From NCBI GenBank assembly GCA_022496205.1, contig WTXD01000093.1, forward strand, positions 1 through 64,000: a stretch of DNA of 64,000 bases. The letters run 5' to 3'. How positions within the stretch are numbered: position 1 is the stretch's first letter; every line of letters starts with the position of its first letter. Source of the stretch: Gloeopeniophorella convolvens. Lineage: Eukaryota > Basidiomycota > Agaricomycetes > Russulales. The position numbers and the translations under genes are program-made. Below the pieces are notes generated by a model that saw only the letters and a list, made by a program, of their open reading frames with translations, had not been told where the DNA came from and searched no databases. Shown one piece after another: positions 11,108 through 22,700 of this stretch.

Positions 11108-12018
11108 TGGCTCACACCCTTTATAGCTATATAATCATAACACTTCTAATCTAATCTAATCTAAGTAGTCAAAATAATCTTTATATTCTCTTATTAATAT
11201 AAATTTACTATCAAGATCTTTTATCTAGGTTTTTTTCTTATATCTTATCTCCTATCTAGATCTTCTTATCACCCTTTATCTACCATTTAGATCTTCTTAT
11301 CAATCTTTATCTATTATCTAGATCTTCTTATCAATCCTTATCTATTATCTAGATCTATTGTATCAATCCTTATCTACTATCTAGATCTATTTTATCAATC
11401 CTTATCTACTATCTAAATCTCCTTATAATCCTTCATTTAGATAATAGATCTCTTTATCAATCTTATCAATTAGCCAGATTATCTTATCAGTATTGATCTA
11501 CTACTAAGATCTCTTATTAGTGCTAATCTATAGATCTGATCTTCTTATCAACCCTTATCTATCATTTAAATCTTACTATCAGCAGTTATCTAGTGGCTAG
11601 ATCTTCTTATCAGCCTCATCAGTTATCTATATCTTATCTACCCTTTAGATCAATCTTTTATCTACTATAATAGCTGTAGTAGTAATCACTGTAGTATTTA
11701 CTACTACCTATTGTATTTACTAGCCTTTTGTAGTAACAACTAATATAGTATTTACTATATCACTACAGTAGTAACTAGTATAGTATATACTACAATACTA
11801 CAGTAACAATCAGTATAGTATATATTATAGTATCACAGTAATAACCAGTGTAGTATACACTATAGTACTACAGTAATAACCAGTAGTAGTATATACTATG
11901 CTTTCAAAGCATAGTAGTTACTACTATGGATATTACTGCTGTGGTTGTTAGTGCAAAAAAGTACTTCACTATTGTGGATATTAGTGGGTAGTTTTTACAA
12001 AGATAATCACCAGGGCTC
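11108..12018 (-). repeat. FB-1 right arm
   Basis: Inverted copy of the left arm with the same two minisatellite tracts in reverse order. A few substitutions and short indels separate the arms, so they are not an exact artefactual mirror. Confidence 0.9.
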
Positions 12019-12026
12019 AAACTATC

Positions 12027-12670
12027 CCCGTTTGAAGCCCTGATGGGCTATCACCCTCACTCTGATTGGCCGATAGGGACGCCTCATCGATACCCCAGAT
12101 TACTGATCGACTCGAACTGCTGCGCAGTCATTGTCTCGCTGCACGAGAAGCCTTGGAATAGACAGCTGATATGATGAAGCGGAAAGCTGGAGGTCAGCTG
12201 CCTGCATTTGAAGAAGGAGACCTAGTATAGCTCAAAGGAAGTCATCTACCAACAGCGTATCTCACGCTGAAATTGGCCCCTCGACGCCATGGTCCCTTCC
12301 GCATCATGTGGAAGCTATCCCCCATGACATTCCAACTAGAACTTCCCCCATCGATGAAGATCCACAATGTGTTCCACGTGTCCCACCTTCTTCCTTATCA
12401 CGAAACTCGAGAACACGGCAAGAACTTTCCCTGTCCTCCCCCGGATCTTATCGAAGGGGAAGAAGAGTACAAAGTTGAATCCATCCAGAACTCCCGTTTC
12501 TTCCGCATCAGCTGCAGTACCTCGTGAAATGGAAGGGCTACCCGGACTCGGACAACGAGTGGATCACAGCCTCCGATGTTCATGCAGACGATCTGCTGAC
12601 TTCATACCATGCGGAACATCCTGATGCTGCTAAACCAGCATTTGATACCCTATCTAAGCGCTGTGGTTGA
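12027..12670 (+). pseudogene. GypA-1 pol, integrase C-terminus and chromodomain
   Basis: Resumes the integrase frame after FB-1 at the PFEALMGYHPHSDWP block. The C-terminal integrase domain follows (HGPFRI..LSPMTFQLELPPS, HNVFHVSHLLPY), then a chromodomain readable across two frames (YKVESIQNS, then YLVKWKGYPDSDNEW). Chromodomains of chromoviruses bind histone marks and steer integration to heterochromatin. Stops at about 12158 and 12227 and a frame change near 12510 break it. The pol stop is TGA at 12668-12670. Confidence 0.87.
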
Positions 12671-12676
12671 CGCTGA

Positions 12677-12693
12677 CTATAAGAGGGGGGTAA
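12677..12693 (+). promoter_or_regulatory. Internal polypurine tract between pol and ORF3 (GypA-1)
   Basis: CTATAAGAGGGGGGTAA lies 7 bases after the pol stop. It is present at the same place in GypA-2 and GypA-3. It resembles a plus-strand primer site but lies about 620 bp before the insertion in ORF3, far from the LTR. Confidence 0.6.
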
Positions 12694-12738
12694 GTTTCAT
12701 CTTTACCCTCAGTGACTTCAGTCACTCTAGCACTCACA

Positions 12739-13290
12739 ATGTTCTACTCAACCTCTTACCCATCCCCACTTCCCACTCCCACCATGTCTCCCGTTCCCAT
12801 CAACATGTCCCCCGTCTCCTCTATTGAATCGTTCTCTCTGCCTCCTCACCCTATCCCGAACATTAAATACCTCCGCACTGACACCGACTCCATCGCCAGC
12901 TCGCGCGCACTGACCCCTCCCACCTTCTTCGAGGAAACCATTGCAGTTATCAAAGGAGTACGTATTCCCATGCCCATTCCCATTTGCTCAGCGTCCACCA
13001 GTGTTGTTACACCCTCGAGCCCGAAGGTAGAGGCCATGACGGTGGAGGCAGAACCAATAAACCCACGTGTTGAAGGGTCGGCGACCATACTGGCGCATTT
13101 CGTCCCTGCCTTGATGCTGCCGAGGACTGGCACACCTGTTGGACCCACCCACATCGTCATGGGTAACACGATCATAGACCTGGATGAAGAAGAGAGCAAA
13201 AGGAAGCATGTCAAAGGACGCAACCAGGACTACCTTGACCATCTAATCACAGCAACGTTTGAGAACATGGGGTTCAACTGGGACCTAAAG
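12739..13290 (+). pseudogene. GypA-1 ORF3, 5' part (unknown protein)
   Basis: First 184 codons of ORF3, starting at ATG 12739 and cut at the GFNWDLK codons by GypA-2 (TSD TAAAG). It is colinear with residues 1-184 of the intact GypA-3 copy at 53610. It has a Ser/Pro-rich N-terminus, then an IIDLDEEES motif followed by basic residues. The gene resumes at 21066 and ends at 25993. I recognise no family. Its position between pol and the 3' LTR is where env or other accessory genes sit, but it shows no signal peptide or membrane segment. Confidence 0.8.
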
Positions 13291-13843
13291 TGTCACGGCC
13301 TGAGCCGGCGCATGCTGGGCAGGCGAGGGCTGAGACGAGCGAGGTTCGGTAAGTCGGTCTCGATGTGAGCCGGTCCTCAAAGGTGCATGGGAATGTGCAC
13401 AAGATCCTGGGTAAGACATGATGTCTGTAGCTTGGAGGCAATCGGCCTCCAGTACATCGAGTTCAAAAGCTGAAGACCTCACGATACTTGGGCGAACAAG
13501 TCCCTCATGCGGGTTCCCTGGTAACCTCGTCGATTGACAAAGGAGAACAGGCTTAAGGCCTTAGAGTACAACTGTTATGCCTTAAGTACTACAAGTCAAG
13601 CGGTTTACATAATGTCCTAGTATCGAGTCAGACGGAGTCAGAACAGACTCAACATGGGTCTCCTAGGTAGAAGTACAGTATTTGTCCAATGGCATAAGGG
13701 GCGCGTCAAAAGATATGAGGGAAGTGTATGACGGTGAAAGATAAGCGTCCCCGAGTCATGGAGTCGGAATGGAACTTGTATCGTACAAGAGAGATAGTGA
13801 AAGAAAAAGAAAATACGTCGTAATATCGTACAAGTCGTGACAT
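13291..13843 (-). repeat. GypA-2 3' LTR (553 bp)
   Basis: On the plus strand it reads TGTCACGGCC...GTCGTGACA, with TGTCA/TGACA terminal inverted repeats. Just outside it, the minus strand has the polypurine-like AAGAGGGACGCAA that precedes every GypA 3' LTR. Confidence 0.95.
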
Positions 13844-13876
13844 TGCGTCCCTCTTACGTCTGAAGTCGTCCTGACT

Positions 13877-15224
13877 TCAATCCTCATTCTGTGTGCCAAA
13901 GTCCACGTCGTGATCACTCGTACCTTCGCACCTTTCTGCCGGTCCCTGTCTCGTGGTGCGCCTCGCCAACAGCGTCTCCTCGTCAGCCCACATCCGACTC
14001 GACCAGTGGTGCAACAGTGGCGTGACACGGTCGACGGAGTGTTGCCGCGCGTTGTTGACCGCCTGTATGTGGGACTCAAGACATGCTGCTTCGAGTCGTC
14101 GTCGAATCTGGAGGATGCGCATGTTCGCGTCTGTGCGCTTCCTCTCCAATTCGTTGATGTCATACTGGACGTGCTTCCTCTTGCACATCTCCTGACCTAG
14201 GCAGAAGGCGTCGGTGGTGAGCCCGTCGTCCCACAGATCCGAACGATGCCGAGAAGATGGTTGTCCTGCGCCATGAGACGGTCCTCAGTTTCGAGAGCTA
14301 GATGATCAGGTTTTTTATGCCTGATCGGAGTCACATATAGTTTGATGCAGGTGTCCATTTCATTGTACTCATCTTCAACGGCGACCATGAACGGGCACGG
14401 GGTGTCAGTGACCTTTCTCACCCAAGGGGCGATGATGAGTCGGCCATCATATTTGGAGCGGATGGTTTTGGAGGTGATGATATGCTGGTCGTTACGGAAG
14501 AAGCCCTCGGCTAGAAGGTCGCACGGGAGTCAAGGATTCTTTAGTCGTAGAGCCTGATAGACCCCGTTGGCCAGGCAGGTGAGAACTAGCATTAGCTCCT
14601 CGCTCAGCTCGGAGATCATGCCCTTGCGGTACTCCATTATCAAAGCGTACCAGCACTGGGAGGAGCAGTCGTCAATCCGTTCGTAGAACCGTTTGGACAA
14701 CTGGGCTTTCATGTCGGTTAGACGAACCAACTTTAAGTCCCAGTTGAACCCCGTATTCTCAAATGTTGCGGTGATGAGATGGTCTAGATAGTCCTGGTTG
14801 CGTCCCTTGACGCGCTTCCTCTCGCTTTCTTCTTTGTCTAGGTCGATGATCATGTTACCTACAACGACGTGAGTGGGTCCGACAGGCGTGCCGGTCCTTG
14901 GCAGCATCGAGGCAGGAACAAATTGTGCTAGGATGGTGGCGGACCCTTCGACGCGAGGGTTCGTGGGTTCCGCTTCCACCGTCACAGCCTCTACCTTCGG
15001 GCTCGAAGGTGTGACGACACTGGCGGATACTGAGCGGATGGGAACGGGCATAGGAATGTGTACTCCTTCGGTAACCATGATGGTTTCTTTAAAGAAGGTA
15101 GGAGGGGTTGGGGCGCGGGAGCTGGCGAAGATGACTCAATGGAAGAGACAGATGATACACTGGTGGGGACGGGAGACATGGTAGGAGTGGGAAGTGGAGA
15201 TGGGTAAGAGGTCGAGTAAAACGT
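13877..15224 (-). pseudogene. GypA-2 ORF3 (unknown protein)
   Basis: Full-length relative of the 468-residue ORF3 of GypA-3, ending with the same FGTQNED C-terminus at 13877. The start codon is ACG where other copies have ATG (15224-15222). Frame changes near 15080-15160, 14420-14530 and 14190 break it into four readable pieces. The IIDLDKEESERKRVKG segment and the later AQLSKRFYERI and YRALR.KNPRL blocks are kept. Function unknown. Three copies diverge but keep the same domains and length, which suggests that ORF3 was under selection while the family was active (inference). Confidence 0.78.
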
Positions 15225-15269
15225 TGTGATCGCTAGAGTGACTGAAGTCGCTGAAGGTAACGATGAAAA

Positions 15270-15286
15270 TTACCCCCCTCTTATAG
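15270..15286 (-). promoter_or_regulatory. Internal polypurine tract between pol and ORF3 (GypA-2)
   Basis: The minus strand reads CTATAAGAGGGGGGTAA, identical to the GypA-1 and GypA-3 sites and directly after the pol stop. Confidence 0.6.
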
Positions 15287-18200
15287 TCAGCGTTGACCAC
15301 GGCGCTTAGATATGGTTTCGGCCATTGGTCCTACAGCATCAGGGTGTTCCGCATAGTACAAAGTCAGCAGGTCGTCTACATGGACATCGGAAGCTGCGAT
15401 CCACTCGTTGTCCGAGTCTGGGTAACCCTTCCATTTCACAAGATACTGCAGCTGACGGCGGAAGAAGCGTGAATTCCAGATGGACTCGACTTTGTATTCC
15501 TCTTCTCCTTCGATAAGGTCAGGTGGAGGTCAGGGGAAGTTTCCTCTGTGCTCTCGTGTCTCGTGATAAGGGAGAAGACGAGATATGTGAAAGACATCGT
15601 AGATCTTCATCGATGGGGGAAGTTCCAATTGGAACGTCACGGGGGATAGTTTCCGTACAATGCAGAAGGGACCATGGCGCTGAGGGGCTAGTTTCAACGT
15701 AGGGTATGATGTCGGTAAATGACTGGCTTCGAGCCATACAAGGTCTCCTTCGTCTAACATAGGCAGCTGACCTCCAGCCTTCCATTTCATCATGTCAGCT
15801 GTCCATTCTAGGGCTTCTCGCACAGCGAGGCGATGACTGCACAGCAGTTCGAGTCAATCAGTGATTCAGGGTATCGATGAGGCCGTTCCTATCAGCCAAT
15901 CAGAGTGAGGGTGATAGCCCATCAGGGCTTCGAACGGGGATAGTTTCGTCACAGAGCTCTTCCAAGAGTTATGCGAGAATTCTGCGAAGGGGAGCCAATC
16001 AGCCTAGTCATCCTGTCGGCTGTTAACCCAGAATCGGAGGTACTGCTCGAGCTGTTGATTGACGTGCTCGGTCTGTCCATCGGTCTGTGGGTGGTAGGCG
16101 GTAGAGATGTTCTGGCTGATGCCTAGGCGTCGGCATAGCTCACAAGTAAAGGAAGATGCAAAACGGGGGTTGCGGTCGGAGATGATGCAGCGGGGTAGGC
16201 CAAACCGGCGGTAGACATTGTCTAAGTATAACTTCGCTACTCCTTCAGCTGTGATCGTTTCATTGCACGGTATGAATACTACACCTTTTGTGCAATCGTG
16301 ATCAACGACTACCAGGATGGAGTCGAATCCTCAGGAGATAGGAAGTTTTACGATGAAATCCATCGATACTGTCTGAAATGGTCCTGCATCCGGATCGGCA
16401 TAGATCAGCATGAGTTCCGGTTTCTGCCGATTTGTCCGGACTTTCAGCGCCTAGCAGTCGGCACAGCCATTGACGTAGTTCTTGACGAACTCATTAAGGC
16501 CTGGCCAGTCCCACTGTCGTTGTATCAGCTCCTGCGTGTTCGTGATGCCGGGATGTCCGGCGGAAGGGGTGTCATGATGAGCGCAGACAATATCGCGCCT
16601 GAGTGTTTCGTCAGTGTCGGCTGGTATCCAAAGCTGGCCTTTCTCTGTGCACCACCACCCATCCGACTGCTTCGTGCATCCAGTCGGTGCTTTCGTTTTG
16701 TCGCCCCAGAGTTAAGCTACTCTGGCGCGATCCTCGAGCGATGGTGTCCCTGTCAAGAATGTGGAGTTTATGAAGACGTCAGGGGGAAGTATAGCTACTT
16801 CCTCATGCTCGATGGAACCATCATCGTGATCTGGGCGTCGGGAGAGAGCATCGGCCAGGGTATGGAGTTTTCCCGGGACATGTTGGATAACGAAGTTAAA
16901 CTCAGCAAGGTCTTTGTGCCATCGCGCCTGGCGATGCGAGACTTTCCGAGTGTCCTTAAAAAATAATAAGTTACAATGGTCCGTGAGTATCGTAATGGGG
17001 TGCTTGGCTCCTGCTAAGTAATGGCGCCACTCTTTCAATGCCTTTATAATAGCTAGGAGTTCTCAGTTGTAAACATCATCTCACTGTTCGACTGGTGCAA
17101 ATGAGTGTGAATAGTATGCTATAGGGTGTCGTCGTCCATCAACACCCTTTTGAGAGAGTACTGCTCCACATGCGAATGAAGAAGTGTCAGTTTCAAGGAA
17201 AAAGGGTTTATTGTGATCGACATAAATAAGTACGAGGTTGGAAAGGAAAGCGTCCTTTAATCGTTCGTACGCAAGTTGGCAGTCATCAGTCCAAAGGAAA
17301 GGGGTATCGTTCTTCGTAAGAGTATTCAAAGGTTGTGCAGTCTTACCAAAGTCTCTGATGAAACGGCAGTAGAAGTTTCAAATCCAAGGAATGCTCGTAC
17401 CTGCTTGACGGTTTTCGGGACAGGCCAGTCCCTGATGCTGTCGAGCTTTACGGGGTCCATCTCGATTTGGTCACCATTCAGGATCATACCGAGATAGTCC
17501 ACCTTCGTGCTCTCGAAGGTGCACTTCTCTGGCTTTAGGTAGAGGTCATTATCGAGTAGCTTCTGAAGTACTCGTTCGACCATGCGTCGGTGGAGATCAA
17601 TGTCGTTGGGGGTCGCGATGAGGATGTCATCCATGTATATGAATACGAGACTGGAGTCGATCTCGTCCTTGAACAGTTCGTTCATCATAGTCTGGAACAT
17701 AGACGGAGAGTTCGTGAGTCCGAAGTACATGACCATGGGTTCAAAGAAGCCATGGTTCGTTTTGAACGTGGCCTTCCACTGGTCGCCTTCTTTGATGCAG
17801 ATATTGTTATATCCCCATCATATGTCGAACTTCGTGTAGAGTCAGGCAGTCTGGAGTTTATGAAGTATCTCCTCAATGAGCAGGAGGGGATAGTTGTTCT
17901 TCACTGTATAGGTATTTAGCTGATGGTAGTCCTGTACAGGTCGGAGTTTCCCATCCTTCTTTTTAACAAAGAAGAAGGGAGAGGCGTAAGGTGAATTCGA
18001 TGGTTGGATATATCCCTTCTTCAAGTGCTCGTCCAAGAAGGACTCAAGCGCCGTCTGTTCCGAAGGGGAGAGAGGGTAGATTTTACAAGGAAGTGAGGCT
18101 GGGGCATCATCCTTCAAGTCGATGGGGTGGTCCCATGGTTGCGATTCTGGAAATCTTTGTGCTGCTTCCTCGCTAAATACCTTGTCGAAACGTTGGTAAT

Positions 18201-18930
18201 GTGGGGGAATGGGATTGGACTTGACTTTATTCAGGTCAATGGCGGCTTCTGCAAGCTGCTGTGCCTGTGTCACTTAGAAGAGGCGAACCTCGTCGACAAG
18301 TTCCGGCGGTGACCCGAAATAAATCTCGTCCTCTGCATCTAGGTTCAGGGGTTCTACCCCTACAAGGTAGAGTCGAACATTTGCCTGTGATTCTTTTTCC
18401 CATTCCGCGGGGGAATGGACATTCGATACACGTGCGCCAGCTTGGAACGTCGTGGGAGTGGGTTTCCAGGATGATGCGTCTGAAGTGGAAAGGGTAATAG
18501 GGTGGAAGTCATCTGCTACTCGTCGTTCGTTCCATAGGATAGGGGGTTGGAACAGTCATAGCCAGGGAAATCTGAGGATAATGCGTTCTCCTCCGATACT
18601 GGAAATGTAGAAGCGCTGGGAATGTGATTTTCCTCCAGCTGATACGTCGAACTCAGTGTGATGAGTGATATCACCGGATCGGTTTCGAGTTCCATCCGCA
18701 TTTCAAATGATATGGGGATGGAGAAGTTGTTTCACCTGAAGGTCATGCTGTTTTACAACCTTCCAATCGATGATATTGTCGGTGGCCCCGCTATCGACCA
18801 GGGCTTTGTCGTCGATCCTTTTATGTGCACTCCGGATGTAAAGGGGAACTCTGATCGCATTCTCGGCATGGGAGAGTCGTACTAGTACATCGGTGCTGAA
18901 GATGGCTCGAGCAAGGATCGCTCTGCTCAA
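15287..18930 (-). pseudogene. GypA-2 pol: protease, RT, RNase H, integrase, chromodomain
   Basis: Order on the minus strand: protease with ALVDSGATDNIID (18930-18703 onward), RT with [21 protein letters not shown] (18273-17842) and IYMDDILIATPND (17736-17326), RNase H (17329-16712), then integrase zinc and core domains (about 16700-15860), C-terminal integrase and chromodomain (to about 15350). The frame opens one base before the gag stop (-1). Stops include a TAA in the VCLF-stop position shared with GypA-1 and GypA-3, and several TAG or TGA at former Gln, Trp or Arg codons. Every catalytic motif is readable, so this is a complete but inactivated polyprotein. Confidence 0.9.
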
Positions 18931-20519
18931 GCTCGTTGAAAATCCTGAACGCTGAAGTCCTTGTCCTTCTCGAGGACACTGAAGATGGACTCCTTTTTAG
19001 CGTCGGACGTGTTTGCCAGATAGGCTGCAAATGTTTGCAGGGAAATGGAGGAAGAGGGTGTCGGTGTCATGGGTGTGGCGTCGGGGGTCGTGTCAACCTG
19101 TCATTGGCATGTTTCTCGAGGACGTGAGTCCTTTTGTGGGCAGGAACGTGAAACGTGTCCTTGCTGGCCACAGTGGAAACAACGCCCCTGTTGCATGTAC
19201 AGGGTACGTTCATCGGGCGTGAGCTTTTTCCCTTTCTGATGGATGAACGTCTGGGTCTGATTGACCATCAACGTGTCTACGTCCATGGGAACTACTCCAT
19301 TGTTCCAAGGTGGCTGTCCTCCTCCTCCAGGTCGTCGTATCTGGAATTGTGGCTGCTGCTTCTGATTCCCCTGATTTCCGTAGATCTCCTTCATGAGTTG
19401 GTACTGAAGCTGCTGGTCGCAAAGCTTCTCAGCCCACTTGTCGAAGGTCCATTGAGTGCTGCCGGGGTTCACTCTGAATACGTCTCCTCCCTGTCGTGTG
19501 GTTTCCCGGATGAGGGTGTTTGAAAACAAGCGGAGGAACATAATGATGGTAGATTCTGCGTCGAGGTGGAAGTTTCCTCGTTCTGCAAGGGTGCAAAACT
19601 TTCCGATATACTCTTCTATCGGTTCGGGATCCCGGTACTTTATGTTCGCTAGGAGGAGTTTGGCATTGACCGCCGTTCCTCTGTTCAGGAACCGCTTATC
19701 GAGAGTGTCTTTAAACACTGTCCAAGCGGTGTCCTTTGTGGCGTAGGGTACCGGTGGGTTGAGAATATCATTCGCTTTGATTTTCTCAAGCCATTCGATC
19801 TGTCTCTGCACCCAGTCGGTTACGATGGCACCTCTGAAGTATGTGAGGCAGAAGGAGATTTTTTTCAGGGGGTCGATGAACGTTGAGTTTTCATCGTTTA
19901 GGAAGGTGTAGAGGTTGAACTGTCGCATGAAGTCATCATAGCGTTTAGATTCTCCGTTAAAGATGAATGGGGCTTCTCCTGTGAGTTTCCCATTCTCTCG
20001 TCGAGCTGCGGTGATAGTGGAATCGACTCGGGTTTCTTCAGCCATCTCGCGCACTGGTAAGGATGTAGGATTAGGTGTCAGGGCAAGGAGTATCGCGGCT
20101 GTTTCTTCAAGGCGCTGAGCAACGCCGATGAGGTCAGTGTTCTGGGGGTGGACAGATGTGGGAGTGGTATTCTCGGGGGATGAGTGGATCAGGTTCTGGC
20201 GAAACCACTCTTCTACTTGTCCTGGAGTCGGTACTCCAAGGACTTTGACGCTTCCTGTGAGCTCGAGGCGCTGTCTTTCTTCTACCCAACCAATCCACGA
20301 CCAGCCATCGGTACTAGAGAAATGGACTCTGAGGATAAGGCCTCTGTCGTCAACAAGGTAGTATCCTTGTGTGCGGGAGTGCTGGATTCGTCTGAGTTCT
20401 GCTCCTCTGAGGGCTTCTGATGCTAAGTCCTCGTCCTGTGCGAAGGGAAGTCGGGGTTCTGATGATACAATGTCTGCTATAGTCCGCTCTCGAGATGGAG
20501 AAGCCTGTTCTAATGTCAT
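18927..20519 (-). pseudogene. GypA-2 gag
   Basis: Gag starts at ATG 20519, inside the last six bases of the 5' LTR; another in-frame ATG lies five codons upstream. About 470 codons are open down to a TGA at 19101, where GypA-3 has CGA. Beyond it the frame continues to the true end at 18927-18929 (QDFQRA). The retrotransposon gag domain is recognisable (EAPFIFNGESKRYDDFMRQF, then FLNRGTAVNAKLLLANIKYR). A CCHC zinc knuckle CFHCGQQGHVSRSC near residue 455 binds RNA. So one CGA-to-TGA change truncates an otherwise intact gag. Confidence 0.9.
20501..20511 (-). promoter_or_regulatory. GypA-2 self-primer binding site
   Basis: The minus strand reads AGAACAGGCTT two bases inside the 5' LTR. Its exact complement AAGCCTGTTCT occurs in the LTR (minus strand, 20777-20767), where the transcript would begin. 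See the GypA-3 sites at 37109 and 37374. Confidence 0.75.
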
Positions 20520-21065
20520 GGCCTGAGCCGGCATGTGCTGGGCGGGTGAGGGCTGAGATGAGCGAGGTTCGGTAAGTCGGTCTCGATGTGAGCCGGTCCT
20601 CGAAGGTGCACGGGAATGTGCACAAGATCCTGGGTAAGACGTGATGTCTGTAGCTTGGAGGCAATCGGCCTCCAGTACGTCGAGTTCAAAAGCTGAAGAC
20701 CTCGCAATACTTGGGCGAACAAGTCCCTCATGCGGGTTCCCTGGTAACCTCGTCGATTGACAAAGGAGAACAGGCTTAAGGCCTTAGAGTACAACTGCTA
20801 TGCCTTAAGTACTACAAGTCAAGCGGTTTACATAATGTCCTAGTATTGAGTCAGACGGAGTCAGAACAGACTCAACATGGGTCTCCTAGGTAGAAGTACA
20901 GTATTTGTCCAATGGCATAAGGGGCGTGTCAAAAGATATGAGGGAAGTGTATGACGGTGAAAGATAAGCGTCCCCGAGTCATGGAGTCGGAATGGAACTT
21001 GTATTGTACAAGAGAGATAGTGAAAGAAAAAGAAAATACATCATAATATCGTACAAGTCGTGACA
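20514..21065 (-). repeat. GypA-2 5' LTR (552 bp)
   Basis: Pairs with 13291-13843. It ends TGACA at 21065 and is followed by the TSD TAAAG. Confidence 0.95.
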
Positions 21066-21739
21066 TAAAGTCAGTTCGTCTAACTGACATGAAGGCCCAG
21101 TTGTCCAAACGGTTCTACGAACGTATCAACAACTGCTCTTCCGAGCACTGGTATGCCTTGACAACAGAGTACTGCAAGAGCATGATAGCTGAGCTTAGCA
21201 AGGAACTCATGCTAGTTCTCACTCGGCTGGCCAACGGAGTCTACCGAGCACTAAGAATGAAAAACCCACGGCTTCTGCGCGACCTCCTTACCGAAGGCTT
21301 CTTCCATAACGATCAGCACATGATCACCTTCGAAACCATTCACTCGAAGTACGACGGACGACTCATCGTTGCTCCCTGGGTCAAAAAGGTCAGCGATGCA
21401 CCGTGCCCATTCCTGGTCGCAGTCAAGGATGAGTATGACGAGATAGACACCGGCATCGAGTTGTACACGACGCCAGTCAGGCATAAACGACCTGACCACC
21501 TCACTCTCGAAACGGAAGACCATCTCATGGCACAGGACAACCACCTCACAAGCATCATCCGAGACCTGTGGGACGATGGACTCACTGTGGATGCCTATCG
21601 TCTAGGTCAGGAGATGCACAAGAGGAAGCGCGTCTAGTATGACATTGACAAGCTGGAGTGGAAATGCGCAGACACGAACATGCGCATCCTCCAGGTACAT
21701 TAACGACTCGAGGCCGCCTGTCTTGAGTTGCACGTACAG
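21066..21739 (+). pseudogene. GypA-1 ORF3, middle part
   Basis: Continues the 12739-13290 frame after GypA-2 (KSVRLTDMKAQLSKRF). It runs parallel to residues 184-408 of intact ORF3, including VYRALRMKNPRL and LLTEGFFHNDQH. A TAG at about 21634 replaces a Gln codon. It is cut at 21739 by FB-2 and resumes at 25808. Confidence 0.8.
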
Positions 21740-22700
21740 GAGCCCTGGTGATTATCTTTGTAAAAACTACCCACTAACAACCATAATACTTAAGTAGATT
21801 TACTCCACTAACAACCATGGCAGTAATAGCCATAGTAGTAAACACTATAGTAGTATATACTATGCTGGTTGTTACTGTAGCTATTTAGTATATACTATAC
21901 TAGTTGTTACTGCAATATTGTAGTAATCACTACACTGATTGTTACCATAGTGCTGTAGTAAATACTACACTGTGTTACTGTAGTATTATAGTCAATACTA
22001 TACTGGTTGTTACTGCAATATTAAAGTAATCACTACACTGGTTATTACTGTAGCACTATAGTAAATACTATGCTGATTGTTACTGTGATATTGTAGTAAA
22101 CACTACACTGGTTGTTACTATAGTATTGTAGTAATCACTATGCTGGTTATTACTGTAGCACTGTAGTAAATACTATACTGGTTGTTACTATAATATTGTA
22201 GTAAATACTATACTAGTTGTTACTATAGTACTATAGTAAATACTACATGCTGGTAGATTAAAGATTAATCTAAAGGATAGATAAGATATAGATAGCTGAT
22301 ATAAGATTGATAAGAAGATCTAGCTAAAAGATGCTGCTGATAGTGAGATTAAGCTTATAGATCAGTACTAATAAGAGATTCTAATAGATTAATAATGATA
22401 AGATAATCTAGCTGATTAACAGATATTAATAAGAAGATAAGAATAGTAGATAAGAATAGATAAGAGGATCTAAATAGTAGATAAGAGTAGATAAGAAGAT
22501 CTAGATAGTAGATAAGGATAGATAATAAGATCTCAATGATAGATAAGAATCAATAAGAAGATCTAGATAGTAGATAAGATATAAGAGAAGGATCTAGCTA
22601 CTAGATAAGATTGATAAGAAGATTGGTTAGTAGATAAAAGCTTATAACTTCAATTAATTTAACAATCTACTAAATAGATAGTAGAGGTTATAATAGTTTC

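Larger units (their letters stand above)
9311..12018. mobile_element. FB-1, long inverted-repeat (foldback) DNA element
   Basis: 2.7-kb insertion in GypA-1 integrase flanked by a perfect 8-bp TSD AAACTATC (9303-9310 and 12019-12026). The two ends are about 910-bp inverted repeats separated by an 885-bp loop. The left terminus is AATACTGGTG and the right terminus, read inward, is GAGCCCTGGTG; FB-2 and FB-3 have the same pair of unlike ends. No open reading frame of substance is present, so it is non-autonomous. The 8-bp TSD fits hAT or Zisupton/KDZ-type transposition (inference). Confidence 0.9.
13291..21065 (-). mobile_element. GypA-2, complete chromodomain gypsy element
   Basis: Minus-strand copy with LTRs at 13291-13843 and 20514-21065 and a perfect 5-bp TSD TAAAG (13286-13290 and 21066-21070). 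It lies inside ORF3 of GypA-1, whose frame rejoins exactly across it. It carries gag, protease, RT, RNase H, integrase, chromodomain and ORF3 with scattered stops. LTRs differ mainly by C/T and G/A substitutions. Confidence 0.95.

Noticed and set aside
16298..16966. 222-codon plus-strand frame
   Set aside because: It is antisense to the GypA-2 integrase and RNase H region on the minus strand.
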